Origin: Bugula neritina
Taxonomy: Eukaryota; Bryozoa; Gymnolaemata; Cheilostomatida; Bugulidae
Assembly: GCA_964035545.1 (NCBI GenBank)
Contig: OZ037765.1
Coordinates: 14,562,698 to 14,626,697, forward strand
DNA length: 64,000 nucleotides
Direction: 5' to 3'
A program made the position numbers and the translations under genes. The notes beneath the pieces are model-generated. The model was not told the DNA's origin and did no database searches. It saw only the letters and a program-made list of their open reading frames with translations. Below, in pieces: positions 44,401-56,400 of this stretch. The stretch's first letter is position 1. Every line of letters begins with the position of its first letter.

Positions 44401-47400
44401 ATTCAGGGAGGTCGACAGGGACAGCCCAGTCCCTCACAGCCCGTATCTTCTCGGGGTCGGTGGCGACCCCGCCTCGACCAACTACATGGCCTAGGTACTT
44501 AACCTCTTGCTGTAACAATGTGCACTTAGAGGGCTTGAGCTTCAGACTAGCAGCTCGAAGTCTGTCAAACACCTCCCTGAGTCGACTGACGTGAGTGTCG
44601 AAGTCGGGGGAGAGGACAATGACATCATCGAGATAGATAAGCAAGGTCTTCCAGTGTAACCCACTTGGGACCTGCTCCATGAGTCGCTGGAAGGTGGCCG
44701 GCGCAGACGTAAGTCTGAATGGCAACACCTTTCATTTCTAGAGCCCATCCCGCGTAATAAACGAGGCCTTGTTTTGTGCATCAGGACTTAGGGGCACCTG
44801 CCAATACCCGCTTAGCAAATCAAACGTACTGAAGAACTTGCTATCAGCTAAGGCATCTAGCGACTGATCGATCCTAGGAAGAGGGTAAGCGTCCTAGATG
44901 GTCATGCTGTTCAGTTTGCGATAACCCACGCAAAAAACCTCCAGCTCCCATCTTTTTTCCGAACCAGGACAACTGGAGAGCTCCAAGCACTATGTGCTGG
45001 CTCAATCAGGTCCCGGTTCAAAAGGTCTTGCACCTGTCGGCTCACTTCTTTTTCCTTCTCATGACCTAACCAGCCGGGTCGACTGCCTGATAGGCACCGT
45101 CCCAGCTGCCAGGGGTATCTCATGACAAACAGCCCTCGCTAGGCCAATGTCATGATCGCCGCAACTGAACACATCTTTGTACTCAGAGAGTAGCTGTGCC
45201 ACTAACAGGCGTTCCCGCTTACTCTTACAGCCATCACAGGCATCCCCGTACAAATCTACCAAGTGTTCAGGCACCGGCCCCCTGCTGTCCCTAGTGTGTA
45301 CTCATCGAGCCTCGTCCGCTGTTTCCAGGGCCAGCCCAACATCCTCCTGTATGGAGTGGAATTTCCCCCCTAGTGACCCAGCTGGCAATTTTACTGGCTC
45401 CGTGAAAGGATTCACACACTGGACCAGGAACTCTCCCCACTCATCCAATCTATTCAGACTGTTAGCGAGCTGGACGCTCCCCAGCGCACCTTCCACCACT
45501 CCTAAATCGGAGATTTCTCTACAGTTCACTCTGCAGCAAACTGTAGCCCGAGAGCGCTCAGGTACGGTACAGTGCTGTACCAACTGCACTCCCCCCACCA
45601 AGGGCCGGCCAAATCGGTCGACACAGGCCAGCTCACGTCCGGCCATCACCACCGTTGACTTATTAAAGTCAATGTGGCACCTGTGTCGATTCAAAATGGC
45701 ATGCCCAAGATGGCGTCCTCCTTGAGTTGACTGACGATGAAGCTCTCGTTGATCATCTGATCACGGCATCTACCAGTCAACTCTATCACACCATGAAGAG
45801 GAATACATGACCCGTCCGCCAACGTGCCATGTTCCCCTTCATATGGCTCCAGGTTTGCCCGGTCTCTAGCAGTGAGTGTGTCAAACAGACGCCGGCTCAG
45901 AAGATTTGTTGTACACCCAGCATCCAATAGGAAGGTGGCAGCTTTTCCGGCAAGTTTACTGGGGAGGAAATAACTGCTCCCATACGCCTGGGCGCTTACT
46001 GAGCGAATCGTCTCTAGAGGTGACACCTTGTGTGCATGGAGTTGGGAATGCACCTGTGCTTTTCGGTTACGAGGGGGGGTCATCGACGTTTCGTGGGCAA
46101 GCAGGTTACATCTCGGTCTTGCTCACACACGGGCGGCCGAGTGAATCCTCAGTCTTGCGCTCGTGTGGGCACCCAAGGGAAATTCCTGTCTTGCTCCCAT
46201 TCGTTGTACATCCCCTCATCAGGCAAACCTTCAAGGCGGTTTTTGAGTGCCCAAACCGAAGGTTTTGGCGGGCTTTGCGGCCTACTAACTCTCCTTGAGG
46301 CTTGCCACTCTGGCGAGGGCAGCCTTCTTACCCGATAGGGTTTGGTCCTTGACAGGTTAAACCGAGGCCCACGGTCGGCGGAGTCTACTGTGGGCCGTGT
46401 CGATTTAACTGCCTCCCTCTACCGTGGGGGCAGCTTCGTATGAAGTGCCCACTACTACCACAACCCCAACATACGGGGTCCCGCCTGCTACCGACAGCTG
46501 ACGGCAACCTAGTGGGTCGCTCGACTGTCAACTGTTGGCGTAGTTGCCTGATCTCGGCTAACAGATCTCGAACCAAGCTTGTGGTCAAGCTAGTCAGCTG
46601 CCGCCGTGGCGACATGTACAGCTGTCTTGGCCGACAACGTCGTCGGCCTTGACTTGCTGTACTGTCGCCCCAGGCCGGCACGTACTGTCGGCTTGAAAAT
46701 AAGCATTCCCAAGCCTGAGAGCTCGCTCCATAGTTTTAACCTCAGCTACCAGGAGGTAGTGCTTCAGCCAGCTCTAGGTTGTTAATAGACTGGAGGAAAG
46801 CATCTAGTGCCAGACTCTGCTGACCATTCGCAGGCAAGTCACCATAGGCGACTTGTGCTAGCCGCTCAACTACGGTAGCGTGCTCCCTCAAGGTAGTCTT
46901 AGGATTTCTCCTAAGCTTTTGGAGCTGCACACGAGCATCCCAAGCAGTAAGCCCAAACCGAGCTCCTAATGCCTCAAAGATGTCGCCGACGTCCTGACCA
47001 ATTCCATAGGGTTTGGCCATCCCTGTCAGTCACAACCGTAGCTGAATCAGAGTAACCCTGACAGGCCATCGACAGATGGCTGCTACATCACTGAACTCAG
47101 TAATAAATTGCTCCACGTCTTCTTCTCCAGAAAAGATGGGAGCCGCAAGTGGTACCTGTCCATAGGCAGCGCTGGGCCGCCTATGCCGTCCTCCATAGCT
47201 ACTGGTTCTTGACGGGGTATGTCCTCTTCGTCGGCCATTTTTTACTCCCTAGCTAGGAGCATTTGCAATAAATAAATCCCACCGCTGCCACCACTGTTGT
47301 GAATTTATGCTTCACTGCAATCAATGGGTTTATTTATTGAAAGCCACTTCACCAGGTTTGCTAATTAATAAGAGTTTATTTACTGCTAATAACACACGAA

Positions 47401-50400
47401 TAAATGTATAACAACTAACACAAACCGTTACATAATAAAGAGCTATCAGTACACAACTTGCTAGCATTATCAAGTCCTCTCTGCCGGCTACGCTGCCTAA
47501 CTAGCTTCCACTATGCGTTTTGTAGCTCCGCCTACTAATTAATTGTTAGTCATGTCTCATTGGCCAACACGGTGGTACCATCCTGATGACATGATGCTGG
47601 CTGCCAGGGTTAGGGTCAGTTACATGTGAATGTAATTAATTACAATTACATCAAAATTTGTCAATTACAATTATAATTACAGATAAAAAGTAATGTAATT
47701 AATTACAATTACATGACAATGTAATTAATTACAATTACAATTACTTTCGTTCTTACAAGCAATAAATAGAAGTTATGCAAGCTCACTTATAGTGTCCAAA
47801 TACCAGGGGCAATTTTGACAGGGGTGAACCTCTTTTGTTCTCAGCAGTGATACTATACTACCTAGACCAGTGATTCCCAACCTTTTTCAAACTATTCCCC
47901 CTTTCATAAATGTTGACTATTAATTCCCCCTTATTCAAAGATCGAAAAGATTTGATGACCCACTGAATGAGAATATATGATACAATGCAATATATTTTGT
48001 TCTATTATATTTGCATATAATATAATTATCATAATAGTAATATTATCATTATTTTTATGTTATAAAACACAGAGCAGTCTAATTATTAATGTTATGGCTT
48101 CAGTTGATGCTTTTGTGCCAGCTTGGTTAAGTCTGACTTTGTTTATTACCAGGCCCATCTTAAGTCACTCTGCGGGTAAAAGCAGTTTCTCTTCTCTTTG
48201 AATTGATTAGAATCCTACTTCACACAGATAGGCAGAGTTTTGGTTCTGGATGGCACCAAAACTCTGCTTTGTCAGCTATGTGTGGAAAGAGTTTGCTTGT
48301 TGAAATCCAGAAATACTTTAGGTAAAAATGGCGCATGTAAAAATGGCACACTGATGTTAAATTTTTCCAAACTCAAACAACCAACCCTTGAACCCAACCC
48401 CCCCACCTTCTAACTCAAACCCCCACCCTCAAACTCCAGAACCTCAAGCACAAACCTAAAATCCTCACCTCAAACCCTTTTTTCAAACTCCAAACCCCCA
48501 CCCCAACATTGAAAACATGTGCCATTTTTACCTACTTTTTTATTTGTGCCATTACTACCTGTACCGTTTCTAGTGGACACCACCCACAATCCATCAATTG
48601 GAATAGATTTCAAATCATCCTTCATTGCTGAATTGTGAACCAACTCAATGAAATCCTCATATGATTCCTCTAAAAACCTTTCAACAAAGCGTTGCAATGG
48701 GTCACATTTCAAGTTAAGAATCTAGCTCTTTCTTTTTGGGAGGTAGCTTAGAGAAGTACTGTTAAAACTTCATTAACAGTTCAGAGATGAGAACAGGGAG
48801 AACAGGTAGTGTCCGGTAAAAATGGCACAGGTAAAAGTAGCATTATTGACACAAATGGAAAATTAGATAAATATTAATGGCACATTTTCAACTTTACCTG
48901 TGCCATTTTTGCCTAAAATCGGAACAGGTTTCCTGCATTTTCAAGTTCAGATTATTTAGTGTAGAAAATATTATATGCACGAAGTATGTAGTATACAATT
49001 TATAGAAATTGACTTGCATGACTGCTAAAAATCGGCCTGTTGGTTTTTGCAAATTTTTTGACCTCCATTGGAAATAGCGCAGAGAACAGTTAGGGTAAAG
49101 TAATTAATAGACACATTCATGTAGAAGTAAACTGAGATTGCAGAATATGGTTTGGTTAAATAGATGAACTAAGATGAAGATTTATAGATATGCATATATA
49201 CTTTTGTAATGTGCAAGAGCTCAAAAAGCTTTCAACAAAGTGCGTGAAATTTTCAAAATCCAAATTCCCCTCCCTGAAATGTCCAAATTCCCCCCTAGGG
49301 GCATGGTAGAAAAAGTAGGAAATTTTTAAGATTTTAAAGTTTGAAGTAATTGACAAATAATTATAAAGTAATTGTAAAAATCAATTACATTTTTATACAT
49401 CAATTACAAATTACATTCAATTACTTGAAAAAATGTAATTAATTACAAATTACAATTACCCCAACCCTGCTGGCTGCATCATGTAACTGTCCGAGTGAGA
49501 AGTATCCTTTCAATATAACTAATGCAATATTAAAAACCTTTACAATAGTTATAATGTAGTAACTTGTGGGTTATTGAATGAAATCAGGCAGAGAACATAA
49601 CTCCTTGTTATAGAAGAGACAAGAGAGGGTGTTGAAGTTGTGTGTGCTGAACTTTATTGTAGTCTTGATCCTTCCAGTTCGAGCTTCAGTCCTCAAGTGA
49701 CTGAAGCTCGAAAATGGGCTTCCTTTTATACTAGCCAGACAAAGGACTTCTAGAACTTTCCACCGGTGACTAGTCAATATTCCGAAGGCCCATTGCTCCG
49801 AAGATCCATTGGCCCGAAGGTGCATTAGTCTGAAAATTAGTAGGGATATAGTATTATATCACTGAGCATATCATAAATTTCACTCACAATCTTGCTATAT
49901 TATTGCTAGCTGTGGATGATATGCGTGTGGCCTACTTGTAATTTTTTAGCCCGAGATTACGCTATGACCCTACCTCAATTAAATGCTGCCTTATCTATCA
50001 ACATTCTATTGTGGCTGGTCCATAAACCAAGTACACAGCAAGCTATTCACTAGCCTGTCAGCTAACAAGCTCGTAACTAGTAATTTATGCATAAGTATCT
50101 CCTCATCTCTAAGTGTTGAAGCATGAAGTGTTGTGCAAGGGTGATTTAATAAGTATTTTTATTTCACAGTTCATATAAAAATGACAGCTATAAGCAATGA
50201 ACTCAAAATATCCAGTTCAATGGCTATAGTGACTGCAACTCTATTCTAGCTACAGTCAGTCAGCTTATATAAGCCTTTCATATGTTGACTATTAACTGAA
50301 AAACTTAAGTAAAAATATTAAAGCCAAGCAAACATTTTGGGTCTACTGTATGGTATTCATGATAAGCTTGGTAAAAGTTTACCTCATAGTTTACATTTAA

Positions 50401-53400
50401 AGTTGGTGTCAAAAAATTGTTGGTATTGAATGAAATAGCAAATTTCTGGCTTGGCAGTTATTTATTTGATATCACATTTAATCTCCAACATTATCTATAA
50501 GCTGCTAAACTGCACTTTTCTATGCTACTATTCTTAATATCAGTAAATACAAGCATTGAAGACAAAAAATAATAAACATTTTGGACGCTACTCTAAAATT
50601 AAATAACCAAAGCTGCACACCAAACAACTCCACAAGATATGTAAACAAGGGCAACATCATTAGTAGATAAGAGTTCAGGCCCGCCAAGTAAAACCTAGCC
50701 TAAACTAAAATTTAAAAACCATGTTGTAGATCTTCCTGTTGCTCAAAGCAACTTTTTGAAATGTTCAATAAATAATTTTAATTCTCATAATAATTCTACT
50801 AATTTTTGGACTAATGCATCTTCGGAACAATGGGCCTTCGGAACAATGGGCCTTCGGAATATTGCTCCGTCCCTCCCTTCCACCGACCGAAGTTCGGTAG
50901 GGTATGGCAACATTCGTCATGTTGGTAACTAACATTCCGTCTGTCGGCATCCACTTGCCGAACTCGGTCCAACTGCTGGTTTACGTGAATCAGCAAAAAT
51001 GAACCCAACCAAGTGTATGCGTATTGTAACTTGTAATGGGGGGGGGGGGGGGAAGGGATTACCTATTCACAATGCTAAAAGCTTAACAATAGACATAGTA
51101 TTTAAGGTATTAGAAAGTTACGCCACAGACTTAGCTATAACTACAGTATTTAGAAAAATGGCCATATGTAATGTGTCAAGGGGGATAACTCTGATATTTA
51201 CCACACACACTTCTTATCAGAAAGTACACTTTCTAATACAAAAATAGAGGGTATATATAACAAACATAAAACAACGGGCCAAGGGGCATGGAGACTAGCA
51301 TAAGAATACAGGGCTAGGGCTTCTGTGAATACAGAAAAATAATAAAAAAAAACTTGGTTCAGGTTCAGGTTCTAGAGAAAAATGATATAATACTGATAAA
51401 AAAAATTTTTGGGTAAAGAAAAATAAAATAACCTTGACTGGTAGGAATTTATGAGCACAAAAACAGAGTATAAAGGTAGAAATCCAAAAAAAACTGGTAC
51501 TGGTATAAAAATTTAATTTTCACCTAATTGTATTGTTATTATTGTGATCATAGACATGCTAACTTATAAAACATATACTTTAAACTAGTAAAAACGCTGG
51601 GAACAACATTGAAAAAACAAAAATGTTCACAAAGTTTAAAAAAAGTTGAACATTTTCACGACACCCATTTCAGTTAAAACACTCCAGAATGACTAAAATG
51701 AGTGTCACAAGAATTTTTGCTTTATTTTTAGCATTGAGGACATATATAATTTTACAATTGACATCATTAAACTGCTTTTGCATTTTTACACCAACTCAGC
51801 TAATTAAAAAGTTATGAAACTGGGACACAAGAATAAATAAGATTAAAGTCATTGTGAAAATTCTTGGGGTCAAAAACTAGGGGATATCGCAAAGAACTCA
51901 ATACATTGATTTTAATTTAATTTTATTGGTATTTTTCAGCTTCTAGACATGCTGACTCATGAATCATATACTTTAAACTAGTGAAAATACTGATAGCAAT
52001 ATTAACGAACAAAAATGTTCACAAATCGTGGAAATAAAACTAAAATTTTTTGCGAAACCCATTTTCGTCAAAACTCCCCCAAATGACTAAAATGTGATTT
52101 GCTCATCTCCTCCCCCTTCCGCATTCCAGCCACAAACTTCAGTCACCTTAGCTACAATTCATAGAAAAAAAGTCTACCCGAAATTTTGTAGCACATGTCA
52201 CTAAAGTTTTTTCTGATGAAAGCTGGCCTGTGAAGTGGAAATAGAAAAAACATTTTTAGTTCTATAAAACAGTAATGATAATGGCACTATAGAAATGAGT
52301 GATGTGCATTTGATTTTGCCTCTGCCTGCTATCTGTGGTGGCACAAACTGTACAGTAAAACATGAATTTTGCTGTAGATCTGAAAGAGTATTTTTATTTA
52401 CTTGTGTATATTAAATACTCGTAAATAAAGATCAGATGCAACCAAATCAGCAAAGTCTCAATATATTTGTTGTGCCCCACCCAGTGGCCCATTGTACCCC
52501 GGTACCGGGGCACAATGGGCCATTTTTTTTGTCATGAAAATTTCATTATTCTGAAAGTTGTAAAAGAGATAGAAACAACCAACTGATACCTCACCTACCT
52601 ATAATAGACAACTGGTGTAGCATTTAGACTAGAGACTATTGAACTAGTAACCTGAAAAACAGACGAATGAGAGCAAAAAATTCAAAATTTGGCCCATTGT
52701 GCCCCGTTACTCCTATATAAATTGACAAATACTGCAATCAACAACAAAAAGACTATCTCGGTATAAAACTATAATATTCACCTAGAAAAGTTTTCTTCAT
52801 CATTTACTGTGAATTCTTTGACCACCTTCTCCAGGAACTCATGACCAGTAACTGCTTTAACATTGTAAAACAACTCTTCATATTTTTGAATGTGCTCTTC
52901 TTCTTCTTTCACCGCTTTTTCTTTTACACCTGTATCGAATTAGCAACTAGATAAATGTAAAGATAGATTACATATATACACAATAACTGGTTTATACATA
53001 TATAATACCAGCTATTACAAATAGCAACATTAATGCATGCCGATAACAGTCAAACCAAAATCTTTTAACCCACATTTCTCGAAACTACAAATAACATTGT
53101 AGAAAATTTTGACAGCTCAATTCCTAATAATTTTTGTTAGACTTGTTAAATATGGGTCTTATTTTTATATAATGAATTGTGATTAGTCTGAGGTGAACAG
53201 ACGCACTCATTTTAGCTTGTTTTTCCACTTCATCGGCCTTGTGACCTAATCTTTCATGCTCCTTTACACTCATAAACCTCTTGAGTTCACCATCATGGGC
53301 AATCATTCTCTGGAGAACCTTAATCTCAGAGTTATGCATCATCTCATCTTTACTAGACCTTTCATTTAATGCCTTCAATTTCCTCAGAAATTCTAATCTA

Positions 53401-56400
53401 AAGGTAATGAAAACCAAAAAACAACCTGCAAGCATCAGGTAAATTACAAAACGATATTAAGATGCAATTGAAGTCATCCAAATTATTGGACTGAGCATAT
53501 AATTTCAATAAGAAAAGCGATTGCTATTTCTATGAAGTAAATAACATACATGTACACTTTAAACATACAATACTTTACAAACAAAATAGGCCTATAATTT
53601 CAAGTTGTCAATAACTTCAACATGTTACCTCTGCTCATAATTCCTACTGGCTTCCTCTGTCATTCCTACAATCTTTTTCTTATAAATGGATATTTCATCA
53701 GTCACAGCAATATATAACTCTTGATAAATCCTCTTTTCATTTACTGAAGCTTTCAAGCTATCTTTTAACTTTTGATTAATGTGCAGAGTTGAGCAAAAGT
53801 TGGTAGTCAACTACAAAAACATTAAATTTATTAAAAAAAATAAGTTTTTCTATTGAAGGATTTTGACTTGCACGTCGTGAATAAAACAAGAGTTTTAATA
53901 CAAAGAACTGGTTTCTTCTTAAATCAAAATATCATTACAATAATGACAATACCCAGTTGACTTTATCTTCAAGTCGTTTAATAACTGCCTGTTGAGCAAT
54001 TCGCTTTTCCCTTTCTGCATCTTCTCCATACCAGGCCACTTTTACTGCTGACAGTTCTCGTTTTAATGCCAAAATCTGCAAATATAAAAAAGTTACAGTT
54101 TGAAACCGTATTTTATTTTCCGATTATAATAGTGGATAAAATAAATTTGGCTAGAAAATGAATTTTATAAGCTGATACTGATACTACTGCAAGCATAGCT
54201 GTGATACTTGCTAATATTTTAGCGGCGTAGTATATGCATTTGTATCACATATATGAATTACATTTTCTACAAAAATCCATCAAAGAAGTTTAAACTTGCA
54301 ATTGTTTACTGTTACAAAAATCAAACAACTGCTTTAAATGAAAATATTTTGCTGTGAAACCAGTAATAGAGAGTAAAGGTTTTATATCATTAGGTACCCA
54401 ACAAAATACCTGTATATCTAGCTCTTCACATGATATCTTTTCAATGTTACACAATTTTTCATAATCTTCTCTTGCTTCTAATAAAGTTTGTAACTTTCTC
54501 GTAGAACCAATGTCTGTGTTGAGATGCTGAGGGCCATAAGTCACCCATATCGTGTGGTTTAGATTATCATTAGCAACTTTCAATGATTTTATCTCTGTTC
54601 TAAATATATATAGTATGCTTTTCGAAAGTTTTAAAATGCTGCCTAAATTATTCTGGTTAAGAATTTTACAACTATCCACTGTTTACAATAATGATAAAAT
54701 GCTTACAGATCTTGCTTATTTTGCTGCCAAAATTGACTAATTAAAATGCTTTCTTTCACTTTACTCTGTCGTATGTAAAAGCACATGGTAAACTTAAATA
54801 TAATGTAAAATCTTAGCCAATGTTATTTTCAACAGGCAAGCAGCAAGTAAAGATAGCACTGGTAAAAATGGGATGGCAAAAATGGCACAGCTAATAATGG
54901 ATGGAATCCCTCATTCTGAGATGAGCGACCGATTCAGCGCCTGAAAACCATTCGGCTTTCGAGTCGGCGGATTTGGACGTCCAAATGGACATTCATGGGC
55001 TTTCCATGGATCTGAATCGATCTCGCTGAGTCAGATCTGAGAAATGTGCTCAGATCGATTGTTTTTCTATAAGAGTGTCAGATCGATCTTGCGGAGTTGC
55101 CTTCTAGTAAGTGAAGAGTACTTTAATAATATATTTTTCCTCCACCTGAGTGATTAAAGCTACTGCTGTTGAAAAACAAAATTTCCATAGTCTAAAATTT
55201 AACGCCAGCTATAAACTATACGCAGCAAATCTTTTAGTGTGAAGTAAATTGGCCAATTTATGATGATCAATTTTAATTTTTTAGCTTGACAGCTTATATA
55301 ATATTAATAGCTGTCTTGCAGATAATTCATAAATTTACAGCAGCAAATAGCTAATGAAAGTAAGTTTTACTAGCCATTTAAATTCAATTTAGTGCTCCCA
55401 TTTTTTGTACCTTCTACTGTCTACAATTTTATATAATTGAGTTTTTTTAATCGTAGTACTGAAAGTCAAAGTTTTGGCATCTGAAAATGTGGCTATCGTA
55501 ATTATTAAATAATTTGTTTAGTAATTAACAATAGTTTATCATTTTTATTAGCAGACGACATTTTAGCAAACAGTCTTTTTCTACTTCTCAGATCGATCTT
55601 TCGTCTTTCCATGGTCTTATTACCTTGAGATCGATCTGAGTTCAAGCTTTACAAACCGACCAGCTCAGATCGATGGAGATCAATCTATGGAAAGCCGGTG
55701 ATTCAAGCGTCAAAATCGGGTTTCTGTTGGGAGAATTATTCATGCAAACTCTATTACATAATCTATTACTTACTAAATAGAGGGAGACAAAGTAAAGTAG
55801 AAACATGCCCAGACAGGGCGCATGATAACATAAGCTGCCCACCGTCTATGGGCATGCCAAAATATTATACACACCGCTTAAAATATAATAAAATGCATAA
55901 TATAACAAAATGCAATTAATAAAACTAATTATTATTAACTTATTAATGTCGTTTTTGTTTATTATGGTCAGGAATTCCATATATATCAATTATCAAGAAA
56001 AAAATACTACTACTAATTTATATTAGCCAAATTATGGTTTTAAAAACTAAAACTAATTAAACTATCTAATACTGTCTGTTACCAACTAACTGCTAGTGTG
56101 ACTTTAGGGTGTGACTAAAATGGGTGGCCATCCGGTGTCGCGGTCCGCGACATCCATTTTAGCCATTTGGGGGGGGGGGGTTGACTAAAATGGGTGTCGC
56201 GAAAAATTTTCGTGTCATTTTCAGATTTTTAAGCAGTTGTCACTTTTGAGATTATTGTTAAATAAACCTTCAGTTAATAATGAACATTTCACAATTGTTT
56301 AAACAAAAACAACAAATGAATAAATAATGATAAAATTGAAATAATTGTAACCTAAACAAACTCGTTGAGAATTATTGTTTTGTGTCAAAATATCAATTTT

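Larger units (their letters stand above)
47605..49469. mobile_element. hAT-like non-autonomous element inside the LTR
   Basis: 1865 bp with 8-bp target duplication CTGGCTGC (47597-47604 and 49470-49477). Ends CAGGGTTAGGG and CCCCAACCCTG are inverted, followed on both sides by subterminal GTAATTAATTACAATTACA arrays (47630-47760 and 49340-49460). The 8-bp duplication and CAGGG end fit hAT. No transposase. An inner stretch starting CCAGTGATTCCCAACC (47876) looks like a second hAT-type end, and two GGTAAAAATGGCACA elements lie inside. Confidence 0.8.
40320..49544 (-). mobile_element. Gypsy-2: Ty3/gypsy element with both LTRs, nested insertion in the 5' LTR
   Basis: Target duplication ATAG (40316-40319 and 49545-49548). 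Minus-strand order: 5' LTR (49544-47295, containing the hAT-like insertion), primer site, gag, protease, RT, RNase H, integrase (N-terminal zinc region deleted), zinc-finger accessory gene, purine tract, 3' LTR (40688-40320). Many frame breaks. It lies inside palindromic family copy A in ODAD1 intron 6, sense to the gene. Confidence 0.9.
47295..49544 (-). repeat. Gypsy-2 5' LTR split by an insertion
   Basis: Halves 47295-47604 and 49478-49544 together match the 3' LTR at 40320-40688; the middle is the hAT-like element. The right LTR has an extra ACCATCCTGATGAC near 47577. Confidence 0.9.
40087..52110. repeat. Palindromic repeat family GACTAAAATGGGTGTCGC, copy A (interrupted)
   Basis: Begins with TGTGATTAAAACGGGTGGCCACC, a poly-G run (40144-40161) and TTGACTAAAATGGGTGTCGC, then AT-rich sequence alike to copy B. 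It is interrupted at 40319 by Gypsy-2 (to 49544) and at once by a solo LTR (to about 51030); family sequence resumes near 51500 (ATCATAGACATGCTAAC) and ends near 52110 with further ACCCATTTTCGTCAAAACTCCCCC and GACTAAAATG blocks. No coding sequence of its own was found. Confidence 0.6.
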
